The position numbers and the translations under genes are program-made. The notes under the pieces were generated by a model that ran no database searches, was not told where the DNA came from, and worked only from the letters and a program-made list of their open reading frames with translations. From JBMOKT01 sp049323895 (GTDB lineage: Bacteria > Bacillota > Peptococcia > Peptococcales > BICA1-8), in the NCBI GenBank assembly GCA_049323895.1, contig JBMOKT010000033.1, positions 1 to 42,706 on the forward strand: DNA of 42,706 nucleotides, read 5' to 3'. Below are positions 1 to 8,366 of the stretch, piece after piece (position 1 is the stretch's first letter; the number at the start of each line of letters is the position of its first letter).

Positions 1-126
1 GGTACTTTATCCTCCCGCTTGGCACCCCGCATTACTGCGACGCACTGGGATTAGCTAACGGGCTTCTTGGCAATTACCCGTGCCAGACTTTCACTGGCAA
101 GTGTGGTCCAGCTTCGCTGGACGCAC
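1..126 (-). mobile_element. 5' part of a group IIC (bacterial class C) intron, cut by window edge
   Basis: On the minus strand the segment starts with GTGCG, the conserved 5' end of group II introns. It continues with a 6-bp hairpin (TCCAGC/GCTGGA), a stem TGCCA-GTGAAAGTC-TGGCA and a stem CGGG...CCCG followed by TTAGC. This order resembles domain I of group IIC introns as I remember the Oceanobacillus iheyensis one (GUGUG, then GGGUGAGAGUCCC, then ACAGUUAGC). The intron would begin 4 nt after the U-tract of the tctA terminator, and class C introns are known to insert just behind intrinsic terminators. The rest (domains II-VI and any maturase) lies outside the window. The intron reading is by pattern, not by search. 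Confidence 0.7.
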
Positions 127-128
127 GT

Positions 129-162
129 CAAAAAAAAGCCTTTTGCCAGCTGGCAAAAGGCT
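129..162 (-). terminator. Intrinsic terminator of the tct operon
   Basis: Read on the minus strand, the perfect 26-nt palindrome at 137-162 (arms AGCCTTTTGCCAG/CTGGCAAAAGGCT) is followed directly by a run of eight T (137-130). It lies 30 bp behind the tctA stop and is also the apparent landing site of the intron. Confidence 0.93.
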
Positions 163-191
163 CCTAATGAGGAGGTGAAGCTTGAAAATTT

Positions 192-1703
192 TTATCCATT
201 TATTGCTGCATTCTTCTTTTTGCCAAACTTTTTATAAACTACAGGTACTATTGTAAACAGTACTATACCCAACAAAAAAGCTACTGCAATGGGACTCTTA
301 AAGAAAATATCTACACTTCCATTGGATAAATCAAAGGCCTGCCTGGTTGACTGTTCTAACCTTGGCGTCAATACAAAAGCTAATAGCAGAGGTGCAACAG
401 GGTAATTATAGCAATTAAACAAGTAGGAAATTACACCGGCACCAATCATAAACCACACATCAAACATACTGTTGTTAACACTATATGACCCTACAATACA
501 TACTAAGGCAACCAAAGGAGTCAATATAGCAACAGGGATCCTTAAGATATTAACTACAAATGGTATTATTGCCAAAGCCATAATAATGGTCATTATGTTG
601 CCCACATACATGGAAGCTATTAAACCCCAAACAAAATCCGGTGCTTCCTTAAAGAGAAGAGGACCTGGTCTTAAGCCCCACATCATCAAACCACCAAGCA
701 ATACCGCTGCTGTACCTGAACCGGGGATACCCAGGGCAAGCAATGGCGCAAAAGCTCCAGCTGCTGCAGAGTTATTGGCTGTTTCCGCCGCTGCCACACC
801 ATGAAGTGAACCCTTACCAAGCATATCCTTGTCTTTTCCTACTTTTTTTTCTAAAATATAGGAGAAAAAGGAAGCGGTAGTTGCACCTGCACCTGGCAGC
901 AAACCTACAAAGTTCCCTAAAAAACCACCCCTGAATATAGTAGGTAAGATACTTACCATTTCCTTTCTGGTAAGCAAACTTTCCCTAATAGTTAATTTGG
1001 TGGCTGCAATACTTCCAGAATCAGGTCTATTGACCATCATATCCATAACCTGGGAAAAACCAAACATTCCTATTACTAAAGGTATAAAGGAAATCCCGCT
1101 GAGAAGGTTTATGGAGCCAAAGGTAAAGCGGATAGAGCCTACCTGTTGGTCTACCCCCACTGTTGCCAGCATAATGCCAAAGGTTGTTGTTAATAAGCCC
1201 TTTAATGGATCATCACCTAAAAGCCAGCCGATAGAGGTTAAAGCGAAAAGAATTAACGCAGCCTGTTCTGCAGGTCCAAAGGCTAATCCTACTCTTGCCA
1301 AGGCTGGTCCCACAAGGGTCAATAGAATTATGCCTATTGTCCCCCCGATAAAGGATGACATATTGGCGGCAAATAATGCTTTGCCCGCTTTGCCTTTTTG
1401 GGTAAGTTCGTAACCGTCAATAGCTGTCATAACGGCCGGAGAATCACCGGGTATGTTTAATAATATTGCACTAAAGGAACCTCCGAACATGTTGGCATAG
1501 TAAATAGCAGCCAGCATGATTATTCCCGTAGTAGGATCCATTTTAAAGGTTAGTGGCAAAAGTAAAGCAACCCCTGTTAAAGAACCTAAACCCGGCATAG
1601 CACCAACGATTAAACCCATTATTGCTCCAAAAAGGGCAGCAAAAACATTTTTAAAGGTAAGTGCCGTACCAAAGCCATCCATTAAGAATTGAAAGTTTTC
1701 CAT
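192..1703 (-). CDS. tctA: Tripartite tricarboxylate transporter, large membrane subunit TctA
   Basis: Large integral membrane subunit of a TctABC secondary transporter, which takes up carboxylic acids captured outside the membrane by TctC. The 503-residue length is typical. The protein is hydrophobic throughout, with about a dozen membrane segments. It has the two glycine-rich family motifs: GAMPGLGSLTGVALLLPLTF near residues 35-55 and GLLPGAGATTASFF near the middle. The start follows an AGGGGGG ribosome site. It is the last gene of the minus-strand operon tctC-pdxA-tctB-tctA and is followed by a strong terminator. The substrate cannot be read from sequence. Family members carry citrate, tartrate, aromatic acids and others. 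Confidence 0.95.
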   Translation of the reverse strand: MENFQFLMDGFGTALTFKNVFAALFGAIMGLIVGAMPGLGSLTGVALLLPLTFKMDPTTGIIMLAAIYYANMFGGSFSAILLNIPGDSPAVMTAIDGYELTQKGKAGKALFAANMSSFIGGTIGIILLTLVGPALARVGLAFGPAEQAALILFALTSIGWLLGDDPLKGLLTTTFGIMLATVGVDQQVGSIRFTFGSINLLSGISFIPLVIGMFGFSQVMDMMVNRPDSGSIAATKLTIRESLLTRKEMVSILPTIFRGGFLGNFVGLLPGAGATTASFFSYILEKKVGKDKDMLGKGSLHGVAAAETANNSAAAGAFAPLLALGIPGSGTAAVLLGGLMMWGLRPGPLLFKEAPDFVWGLIASMYVGNIMTIIMALAIIPFVVNILRIPVAILTPLVALVCIVGSYSVNNSMFDVWFMIGAGVISYLFNCYNYPVAPLLLAFVLTPRLEQSTRQAFDLSNGSVDIFFKSPIAVAFLLGIVLFTIVPVVYKKFGKKKNAAING

Positions 1704-1721
1704 TAATTATCCCCCCTCTTG

Positions 1722-2153
1722 TTAGATTAGTCCCAATAAGCCTTTAGGGAAAGGTACCATTAACCATACTCTGAAAACATAATAAATGAATATGGTAGCA
1801 CTAAGACCGATTACCACTGATTTTTTTACGGATAATTTTTCTATATGTCTTAACCAAAATATTACATAGGCACCCATTGCCAATATCATTCCTATAACAT
1901 ATACTGCCGCTAAAGCAGCTACAGAAAGTAAAACTGGAAAAAAGGCCTTCCTCTGCATAGAACCAGCCTTATATACAGCCGGGGTAGTCAAAATCCAAAT
2001 ACTAAAGCCAATTAACATCGCTCCAACTATTGCAGGTAAGAAACCTGCACCTGGTGAAGTACCTTGCCATAAACCATACTTGGTTACACCCAAAACTAAC
2101 CAGTATATTCCAAATAATATGGATATTGTCGGTACATATCTTATCTTTGGCAT
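1722..2153 (-). CDS. tctB: Tripartite tricarboxylate transporter, small membrane subunit TctB
   Basis: Small membrane subunit that pairs with TctA. At 143 residues with four hydrophobic segments (about residues 8-25, 38-55, 73-95 and 110-135) it fits TctB, a poorly conserved family recognised mainly by size, topology and position. It sits 18 bp upstream of tctA and behind pdxA, with a GGGGGG ribosome site before the ATG. The identity rests partly on its place between pdxA and tctA. Confidence 0.85.
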   Translation of the reverse strand: MPKIRYVPTISILFGIYWLVLGVTKYGLWQGTSPGAGFLPAIVGAMLIGFSIWILTTPAVYKAGSMQRKAFFPVLLSVAALAAVYVIGMILAMGAYVIFWLRHIEKLSVKKSVVIGLSATIFIYYVFRVWLMVPFPKGLLGLI

Positions 2154-2172
2154 AATTTTTCCCCCCTAATTT

Positions 2173-3162
2173 TTAATGATTGCCTGCCATTTTGGAAGCT
2201 AAAATTAATGCTTGTTCTGTCGCACTTATTTTAGCTAAACCTTTCCCAACTATGTCAAAAGCAGTGCCATGGGCTGGAGTTGTAACCGGATAAGGCTGTC
2301 CCGCCGCAACAGTCACTCCGAACTGGAAGCCCATCAATTTAATGGCAATCTGCCCTTGATCATGGTACATGGTAACTACTGCATCATAATCACCCTTAAA
2401 AGCATTGATAAAAAGTGTATCTGATGGATAGGGTCCCATGGCATTAATTCCTTGTTCCCTGGCAAGTTCCACACCAGGTCCAATAATGTCAATCTCCTCA
2501 CGGCCGCAAAGACCGCTTTCCCCTCCGTGAGGGTTGATGGCCGCCACAGCAATGCGGGGTGACTGATATCCTGCCTTAGTCAGGGTATCATGAGCCAGCT
2601 TAATAGCGGCTAAAACTTTTTCCTTGCTCAAATTAGCTGCCACATCTTTTAAGGGTATATGGCTGGTTACCCGGGATGTCCATAACTTATTAAGGACATT
2701 CATTTCACCAAATGTACCCTGGGTACCAAAGTGATGGGCAAAAAGATGATGTTCACACTCATATCTGTAGCCTCCCAATATTAATGCTGCTTTATTAAAG
2801 GGGGCGTACATAATTCCCTGGATTTCACCCTTTTTGCACAGCTCAATGGCTGTAATGCAGTCTTGCCCGGTAACTCGACCCGAATTAGCATCCACCTTCC
2901 CTAAAGTTAATGTAGAGGGGTCAATGTTCTTTTGGTCAAGTACCGGAATTGGACCATCCCAGGTTGCACCAGATGTTGTTTCAATAATTTGAGTAGGGAA
3001 ATCTACACCAGCAATTTTTTTTCCCATTTCCAGTACCCTGATATCGCCTATAATTATGGGTCGGCAGTGTGGAGAAAATTTATCCTCAGCACACATTTTG
3101 GCAATAAGTTCAGGTCCTATTCCCGTTGCGTCCCCTAATAAAATTCCTAAGATAGGTTTCAT
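2173..3162 (-). CDS. PdxA-family 4-phospho-hydroxyacid dehydrogenase (PdxA2-like)
   Basis: NAD- and metal-dependent oxidative decarboxylase family of 4-hydroxythreonine-4-phosphate dehydrogenase. Family motifs are visible: GDATGIGPE at residues 10-18, NPHGGESG near 210, MYHDQGQ near 265 and AHGTAFDI near 298. The 329-residue length is normal. Several motifs depart from vitamin B6-type PdxA: GDATG instead of GDPAG, and CEHHLFAHH where GHTE normally stands. Its position inside a tctCBA operon rather than beside B6 or ksgA genes suggests a PdxA2-type role in degrading an imported hydroxy acid, possibly after phosphorylation. No DUF1537-type kinase, the usual partner, is in the window. Family assignment is firm; substrate is inference. 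Confidence 0.88.
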   Translation of the reverse strand: MKPILGILLGDATGIGPELIAKMCAEDKFSPHCRPIIIGDIRVLEMGKKIAGVDFPTQIIETTSGATWDGPIPVLDQKNIDPSTLTLGKVDANSGRVTGQDCITAIELCKKGEIQGIMYAPFNKAALILGGYRYECEHHLFAHHFGTQGTFGEMNVLNKLWTSRVTSHIPLKDVAANLSKEKVLAAIKLAHDTLTKAGYQSPRIAVAAINPHGGESGLCGREEIDIIGPGVELAREQGINAMGPYPSDTLFINAFKGDYDAVVTMYHDQGQIAIKLMGFQFGVTVAAGQPYPVTTPAHGTAFDIVGKGLAKISATEQALILASKMAGNH

Positions 3163-3238
3163 CGTTTCACTACCTTCCCACTAAAATTAAATTTAATTGA
3201 AACAAATTAAATTAATGCAATTAATGCTTTAGCATAAT

Positions 3239-3270
3239 AGAAGGTTTCTAGTCTGAACTAGAAACCTTCT
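3239..3270. other. Intercistronic hairpin between tctC and pdxA
   Basis: A perfect 13-bp inverted repeat (AGAAGGTTTCTAG / CTAGAAACCTTCT) with a 6-nt loop lies in the 136-bp gap between tctC and pdxA. On the minus strand it lacks a good T-run. It is more likely a partial attenuator or mRNA 3'-end protector that leaves tctC transcript in excess, as is common for solute-binding-protein genes (inference). Confidence 0.7.
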
Positions 3271-3298
3271 TTATGCTTTTTGGAGGGGGAAAAGTATC

Positions 3299-4309
3299 TT
3301 ATTTTATTAAGCCAAGTTCTGTGAGAAGATCAGTATATTTTTTATCTTCGGCATCAATAAATTTCTTGAGATCTTCTCCTGCTAAGAATTTAGGGGTTAA
3401 GAAGTTCTTTTGCCAGTAGTCATTTTTGAACTCTTCAGATTCAACAACCTGCTTAATTACATTTGCGTAGAATTCTACAGCTTCCTTAGGCATATCGGGA
3501 GGACCGGCAATACCACGGAATTGTTGGAAAACTACATTCTTATGTCCTAACTCAACAAAGGTCGGTACATCCTTTAACTCGCCGCCCAATCTTTGTGTAG
3601 ACCAGGTAGCTAATGGAATTACTTCGCCTGCTTTAAACTGACCAAGGAATTCGTTAGGGTTGAAGATACCTGCATCAAGGTGTCCGCCTAGCAGGGCTGT
3701 CATAACATCACCGGAACCATTAAAGGAAACATACTTCAGTTTAGCACCTGTATACTTGTTCATTAAACCATAAGACATATGGTCCTCGTTAGCTGTTCCG
3801 GAACCACCTATGGAAATTGTGTCGGGCTTTTCTTTTGCTTTTGCAATAAATTCATCTAAATTTGCGAAACTTCCTTTTTTAACAACTAAAAGGTATTCAT
3901 CCAGCGCCATATTAGCAATTAAGGTAAGTTTATCTGGTGTTACTTCAGCTTTAGCAGCCCTAGCACTGGCTACCTGGCCGGAAACAAATGTCATAATAGT
4001 ATGGGTGTCACCTTTTTTAGCGTAGGTGTAGTTATTACCCACTGCACCGGACCCGCCTGGCTTGTTTACAACCATCAATGGTTGGGAAGACCAACCTTTT
4101 TTCTGGATAATATCTGCTGTAATACGGGCATAAATATCACTACCGCCGCCGGCACTGTATGGAACTACAAATTCAATTGGCTTTTCAGGCTTAAAACCTT
4201 TGGGAGCCTCTGCTTCCTTTTTCGGAGCTTCTTGTTTCTGTCCACAACCTACTGTCACAAGGCTTAAAGCTAGAATAAGTATTAATCCAATTAATAAACC
4301 TTTTTTCAC
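3299..4309 (-). CDS. tctC: Tripartite tricarboxylate transporter substrate-binding lipoprotein TctC
   Basis: Extracytoplasmic solute receptor of the TctABC transporter, here a lipoprotein as expected in a Gram-positive cell. Residues 1-22 form a lipoprotein signal peptide ending in the lipobox VTVGC. The mature part opens with a charged linker and then the family motif PIEFVVPYSAGGGSDIYAR. The length of 336 aa is typical of the Bug/TctC family. It begins with GTG behind AAGGGGTGTGTAAAA. It is upstream of pdxA-tctB-tctA and separated from pdxA by a strong hairpin. The ligand is unknown, probably a carboxylate. Confidence 0.95.
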   Translation of the reverse strand: MKKGLLIGLILILALSLVTVGCGQKQEAPKKEAEAPKGFKPEKPIEFVVPYSAGGGSDIYARITADIIQKKGWSSQPLMVVNKPGGSGAVGNNYTYAKKGDTHTIMTFVSGQVASARAAKAEVTPDKLTLIANMALDEYLLVVKKGSFANLDEFIAKAKEKPDTISIGGSGTANEDHMSYGLMNKYTGAKLKYVSFNGSGDVMTALLGGHLDAGIFNPNEFLGQFKAGEVIPLATWSTQRLGGELKDVPTFVELGHKNVVFQQFRGIAGPPDMPKEAVEFYANVIKQVVESEEFKNDYWQKNFLTPKFLAGEDLKKFIDAEDKKYTDLLTELGLIK

Positions 4310-4387
4310 TTTTACACACCCCTTTTTTTAGTTAAATCTTAAAATTCATAAAAACAAAAATTAAATAATCCCCCCCTCAAAAAATAA

Positions 4388-5020
4388 CTATTTACCTTCA
4401 GCTACAATTGTCTTTATTAATTTTGCAGCACGGTCAGTATTAAAGATTCCGCACATGCAAGGTTTAAATAATTCTTCAGCAGCTTCTTCTGCAGTTTTAC
4501 GTCCTTTTTTCACTTCATCAATCATTTCTTGAATGAAGTTGACTGCGATCATAGCATGACCGCACATGGTAGTTATCTCTAAAATGTGCTGGGGTGGAAG
4601 TTTTTCGGTTTTTCCCCATCTGCCAAGGGATTGGTTGACAGTGTGCACCTGCAGACCAGCATGGGAGCAGCACTCACGGACATGATCCCCTAAGCCGGAA
4701 AGTACTACTGACAGACCTAAGTCTGCTTCTTTTAAGTCCTTCATCATTTGGATTACTGCTTCTTTGTTATTGAAAACAGCCTGAATAACAGCTCTGTCTT
4801 CAACATTTTCCAAGATTTTATCTACTCCGCCTTGGTGATACTCATTTCCTAAGCGGGCATCACCGATTTTTACGGGGTTATTTTTTAAAGCTATTTCAAA
4901 GAAACGGCGCAGCTTTGGTCCGGAACCAACGTGGTTGATGTCTTTACTGGGCATACAGAGAAATACGTAATCGCCGTCTAAATTATCTACAGTTCCAACT
5001 CTATGCAGTGTATGTGTCAT
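4388..5020 (-). CDS. Conserved-looking Cys-rich protein of unknown function
   Basis: I do not recognise this 210-residue soluble protein. It has six cysteines: C22, adjacent C117-C118 (in ECCSH), C153 (MCGH) and C188/C190 (PCMCG). Two are followed by histidine within three residues, a spacing that could bind a metal or an Fe-S cluster. Its start is set by GAGGAGG eight bases before the ATG. The ferredoxin-domain gene starting at 5754 precedes it by 14 bp, and tctC follows by 78 bp, so all three are probably co-transcribed. Inference: the two proteins are redox partners acting on the compound imported by TctABC. Confidence 0.75.
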   Translation of the reverse strand: MTHTLHRVGTVDNLDGDYVFLCMPSKDINHVGSGPKLRRFFEIALKNNPVKIGDARLGNEYHQGGVDKILENVEDRAVIQAVFNNKEAVIQMMKDLKEADLGLSVVLSGLGDHVRECCSHAGLQVHTVNQSLGRWGKTEKLPPQHILEITTMCGHAMIAVNFIQEMIDEVKKGRKTAEEAAEELFKPCMCGIFNTDRAAKLIKTIVAEGK

Positions 5021-5034
5021 GTTATTATCCTCCT

Positions 5035-5754
5035 CTAATCAAATTTGTAAGCTGGTTTGCCTAAACCAAGATTGTGTTTGCCATTTGGTGAAATCCATAA
5101 GCCCATGTCCTCTACCACTTTTACATGGGGAATTGTGCCATCGGTATTTGCCTTGGAGGCAATACACCAGCTAAATACTGTATCTATTTCTTTTGAAGTT
5201 TCTTTAATTATTTCTAACATTTTGGGTGCTTTTTCAGCTTCAATAGCAAACTCAATAATCGCTGAGAGACATTTTTCGTTTAATAATTCTTCTTTAAACT
5301 TGCCCGTTTTTTTATCAGCCATCATACTGGTGATGGGGTTATCTTTCTCAAACTCTACCCCTTCCTTAACTACAGCCATGGCCATTTTTTCTACATCAGC
5401 TAAAGTAGTGACAACGCCAGGGCGACCAAATTCTAAGGCAATTCCAATAAAACCTGGCTTAAAGCGACCTGTTACCTCATTTGTCTTCATTTCTTCAGTA
5501 CCACGACCGGAAATGCCTGATTCGGGAGCTATTGTTAAAACGTCACTCATTAAATGACGGACTGTACGAGGATATACTAGCTCTTGCTGGTAAATAGAAT
5601 CTGTTGGACAGATATTCCATCTCTTACATACACCACATTCCACGCAGTCATCTAAATTAATTTGAATCCCTTCAGCATCTTCCTTGATGGCAGATACTGG
5701 ACATCTGTTTACACAAAGACCACAATCGATACAAGTTTCTTTGTTAATCAGCAT
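5035..5754 (-). CDS. 2[4Fe-4S] ferredoxin-domain protein with unknown C-terminal domain
   Basis: The first 55 residues form a bacterial two-cluster ferredoxin: C8-x2-C11-x2-C14-x3-C18-P, then C37-x2-C40-x2-C43-x5-C49-P, the second with a slightly widened last gap. Residues 60-239 are a separate domain I do not recognise, with motif-like stretches SGISGRGTEEMKTNEVTGRF and MGLWISPNGKHNLGLGKP. The first gene of the operon, it is preceded by GAGAGGAG and a 200-bp AT-rich leader that also holds the terminator of the neighbouring thiolase operon. A role as electron carrier coupled to the downstream Cys-rich protein is inference. Confidence 0.8.
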   Translation of the reverse strand: MLINKETCIDCGLCVNRCPVSAIKEDAEGIQINLDDCVECGVCKRWNICPTDSIYQQELVYPRTVRHLMSDVLTIAPESGISGRGTEEMKTNEVTGRFKPGFIGIALEFGRPGVVTTLADVEKMAMAVVKEGVEFEKDNPITSMMADKKTGKFKEELLNEKCLSAIIEFAIEAEKAPKMLEIIKETSKEIDTVFSWCIASKANTDGTIPHVKVVEDMGLWISPNGKHNLGLGKPAYKFD

Positions 5755-5907
5755 CTTGTCTTAACTCCTCTCTTGAAATGAATTAATTATTTTTTATATT
5801 GCAACTAAATTAAAGATTCGACATTTCTCATGCAGCGCCTATTAAATTGCTTTAATTAGCTACTTGATTTCATTTTTTTCATAATATTTAAAACATTTAA
5901 TTAAGAA

Positions 5908-5943
5908 TGAAAAAAATACCCTTGCCTGATGCAAGGGTATTTA
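5908..5943 (-). terminator. Intrinsic terminator of the acyl-CoA/thiolase operon
   Basis: On the minus strand, a hairpin with stem AATACCCTTGC/GCAAGGGTATT and a 4-6 nt loop is followed by TTTTTT, about 14 bp behind the thiolase stop. The remaining 150 bp to the next gene is AT-rich and must hold the promoter of the ferredoxin-tct operon. I see no convincing -35/-10 pair there. Confidence 0.92.
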
Positions 5944-5956
5944 TACTAAATCATAT

Positions 5957-7132
5957 TTACCTTTCAACCAACAAGGCAACTCCCTGACCGCCCCCTATAC
6001 AAAGGGTAGCCAAACCTTTTTGGGCCTCCCTTTTTGCCATTTCATGCAGCAGGGTAACTAATATTCTGGCACCGCTGGCTCCTATGGGATGTCCTAAGGC
6101 AATAGCCCCACCATTAACATTAGTAATAGCAGGATTAAGACCCAGATCTTTCATGACTGCCAGTGATTGAACAGCAAAGGCCTCATTAGCCTCAACCAGT
6201 TCCAGATCGGCAATCTGCCAGCCTGTCCTCGCTAAAGCTTTATGGGTAGCAGTGACTGGACCAATACCCATTACTTCGGGTTCAACCCCCGATGAGCCAT
6301 AACCTGCTATCCTGGCTAAAGGCTTAACCCCTAACTCTTTGGCCTTTTCCGCCGTAGTAATTACTAAAGCAGCTGCACCATCATTTATGCCCGAGGCATT
6401 GGCAGCAGTAACGGTACCATCCTTTTTAAAGGCTGGTTTCAGTTTTGCCAATCCCTCAACTGTCACCCCTGCCCTGGGGAACTCATCTGCCTTAAATTCA
6501 ATAGTTTCCCTTTTGCCGGAGATTTGTACCGGGACTATTTCCTCCGCAAAACGGTTTTCCCGGATGGCTTTTTCAGCTTTGTTCTGACTGGCTGCTGCAA
6601 ACTCATCCTGCTCCTGCCGGGAAATACCCCACCTTTCAGCAATGTTTTCTGCTGTAATACCCATATGGTAATCGGAGAAGGCGCACCACAGACCGTCTTT
6701 AATCATAGAGTCCACTAACTCTCCATTACCCATCCGATAACCAAAACGGGCTTTAGGGAGAAGGTGTGGTGCCTGGGACATATTCTCTGTACCGCCGGCA
6801 ACAATTATTTCACTATCTCCTAAAGCCACAGCCTGAGCAGCCATCATTACTGACTTCAGCCCGGAGCCGCATACTTTATTAATAGTCAATGCAGGTACAT
6901 TAACCGGCAAACCTGCTTCGATAGCAGCTTGCCGAGCAACATTCTGCCCTAAACCTGCTTGCAGTACACAACCCATAATTACTTCGTCCACTTTGTCAGC
7001 AGAAACATTAGCCCTTTGCAAAGCCTCTTTAATTACTATGCTTCCTAATTGTACAGCGGAAACATTGGCTAAGGAACCTCCCATGGTGCCAATTGCAGTT
7101 CTTACAGCACTAAGGATTACTACTTCTTTCAT
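5957..7132 (-). CDS. thlA: Acetyl-CoA C-acetyltransferase (thiolase)
   Basis: Biosynthetic-type thiolase interconverting acetoacetyl-CoA plus CoA and two acetyl-CoA. Catalytic residues are visible: nucleophile C88 in NKVCGSGLKS, the histidine in NGGAIALGHPIGASGAR near 347, and the second cysteine in LCIGGGQG near 377. I chose the ATG at 7132 (MKEVVILSAVRTAIG, 391 aa, the family length) because an AGGGGGG site lies 6 bp before it. The open frame runs further upstream without a ribosome site. It is last in the gene order acd-etfB-etfA-fixC-fixX-hbd-thl and is followed by a terminator. Confidence 0.95.
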   Translation of the reverse strand: MKEVVILSAVRTAIGTMGGSLANVSAVQLGSIVIKEALQRANVSADKVDEVIMGCVLQAGLGQNVARQAAIEAGLPVNVPALTINKVCGSGLKSVMMAAQAVALGDSEIIVAGGTENMSQAPHLLPKARFGYRMGNGELVDSMIKDGLWCAFSDYHMGITAENIAERWGISRQEQDEFAAASQNKAEKAIRENRFAEEIVPVQISGKRETIEFKADEFPRAGVTVEGLAKLKPAFKKDGTVTAANASGINDGAAALVITTAEKAKELGVKPLARIAGYGSSGVEPEVMGIGPVTATHKALARTGWQIADLELVEANEAFAVQSLAVMKDLGLNPAITNVNGGAIALGHPIGASGARILVTLLHEMAKREAQKGLATLCIGGGQGVALLVER

Positions 7133-7200
7133 CATTTTCCCCCCTCTTTCCACTATCATACTATCACACTCTCACACTTAACTTACTATTCACTCGCCTT

Positions 7201-8040
7201 TTAGTACGCAAAAAATCCCTTTCCTGTTTTGCGCCCTAAAAAACCTGCCCTTACCATTTTCTTTAAAAGCGGGCAAGGCCGGTATTTGTCATCCCCTGTT
7301 TCCATATGGAGAGTTTCCATGATTGACAAGCAGACATCCAGCCCTACCAAATCCCCTAAAGCTAATGGTCCGATAGGATGGTTGGCACCCAGCTTCATCC
7401 CTGCATCTATATCCTCTGCTGAAGCAATACCTTCCATGAGAATAAATGCTGCTTCATTAATCATTGGTACCAGTATACGGTTTACTACAAAGCCAGGGGC
7501 TTCCTCTACTGTAACCGGTGTTTTATCCAGGGAAAGGGTAAATTCCTTGATGAAGCTGTATGTTTCATCATTTGTTCCCGCTCCCTTGATAACTTCTACC
7601 AGCTTCATGATAGGGGCAGGGTTAAAGAAATGCATGCCGATAAACTTTTCCGGTCTTTTAGTTGCCGCCGCTAATTCACTTATGCTCAAGGCAGAAGTAT
7701 TGGTGGCAAAAATGGTATTTGGCGGGCATATCTCATCCAACTGCTGCCACAAGGTTTTTTTGGGCTCCATATATTCTACGATAGCCTCAATAATTAATTC
7801 AGCATTCTGCGCAGCTGACAGTTCGGTAGTCCCCTTTATTAGTGACATTACCTGCTGTCTTTCATCTTCCGTCATCTTTCCCTTTTCAACCTTACGGCTC
7901 AGGTTTTTACCAATGGTTTTTATGCCTTTGGTGACGAATTCATCACTTATGTCCCTCAGAAATACCTCATGACCAGCTTCGGCAATTACCTGGGCAATCC
8001 CTGACCCCATTGTTCCTGCACCACAAATCATAACCTTCAT
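7201..8040 (-). CDS. hbd: 3-hydroxybutyryl-CoA dehydrogenase
   Basis: NAD(P)-dependent oxidation of (S)-3-hydroxybutyryl-CoA to acetoacetyl-CoA, or the reverse. The Rossmann motif CGAGTMGSGIAQ is at residues 5-16. The catalytic region GMHFFNPAPIMKLVE and the C-terminal helical domain ending GRKTGKGFFAY are typical. I set the start at the ATG at 8040 (279 aa), which has AAAGGGGGAG nine bases upstream; the longer open frame would add an unrelated leader. It lies between fixX and the thiolase gene. A crotonase-type enoyl-CoA hydratase, normally its neighbour in clostridial butyrate operons, is absent. Confidence 0.95.
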   Translation of the reverse strand: MKVMICGAGTMGSGIAQVIAEAGHEVFLRDISDEFVTKGIKTIGKNLSRKVEKGKMTEDERQQVMSLIKGTTELSAAQNAELIIEAIVEYMEPKKTLWQQLDEICPPNTIFATNTSALSISELAAATKRPEKFIGMHFFNPAPIMKLVEVIKGAGTNDETYSFIKEFTLSLDKTPVTVEEAPGFVVNRILVPMINEAAFILMEGIASAEDIDAGMKLGANHPIGPLALGDLVGLDVCLSIMETLHMETGDDKYRPCPLLKKMVRAGFLGRKTGKGFFAY

Positions 8041-8078
8041 AAAAACATCTCCCCCTTTAGTTGGATATGTGTGGCTGT

Positions 8079-8366
8079 TTATCCATAGCGAAACTCCACG
8101 CCGAAAGTCCCTTGGGGATAATTCCAATCTAAGGTCTTAGTGCCTGCACATATTACCCTGCAGGTTCCGCACTCCAGACAACCTGCAAAATCAAAACTAA
8201 TGCTGCCGTCCTCTTTAATGGAATACAATCCCGCCGGACAGGCTATAACACACTTTTTAATTGCTTCCATGCTCAAGGTGTCTTTTTGTATTACAATATG
8301 GGGATTACCTTCATCTATATTAAATTTATTGACACCAAGTTTTTCTTCAACCCCCATGGGCTTCAT
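8079..8366 (-). CDS. fixX: FixX-type ferredoxin-like protein
   Basis: Small Fe-S partner of FixC in the FixABCX electron-transfer complex. The 95 residues include CVIACPAGLYSI and CLECGTCRVICAG, the cysteine pattern of FixX, ending GTFGVEFRYG as is typical of the family. The gene overlaps the fixC stop by 4 bp and uses the ribosome site GGAAGGGGG inside the end of fixC. Translational coupling fits the fixed ratio needed in the complex. Confidence 0.93.
   Translation of the reverse strand: MKPMGVEEKLGVNKFNIDEGNPHIVIQKDTLSMEAIKKCVIACPAGLYSIKEDGSISFDFAGCLECGTCRVICAGTKTLDWNYPQGTFGVEFRYG

Noticed and set aside
5957..7159. Longer thiolase start at 7159
   Set aside because: No ribosome site, and it adds a leader not found in thiolases; the ATG at 7132 has AGGGGGG at good spacing.
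7201..8127. Longer 3-hydroxybutyryl-CoA dehydrogenase (308 aa)
   Set aside because: Extra N-terminus would overlap fixX and precede the nucleotide-binding fold; the ATG at 8040 has a strong ribosome site.
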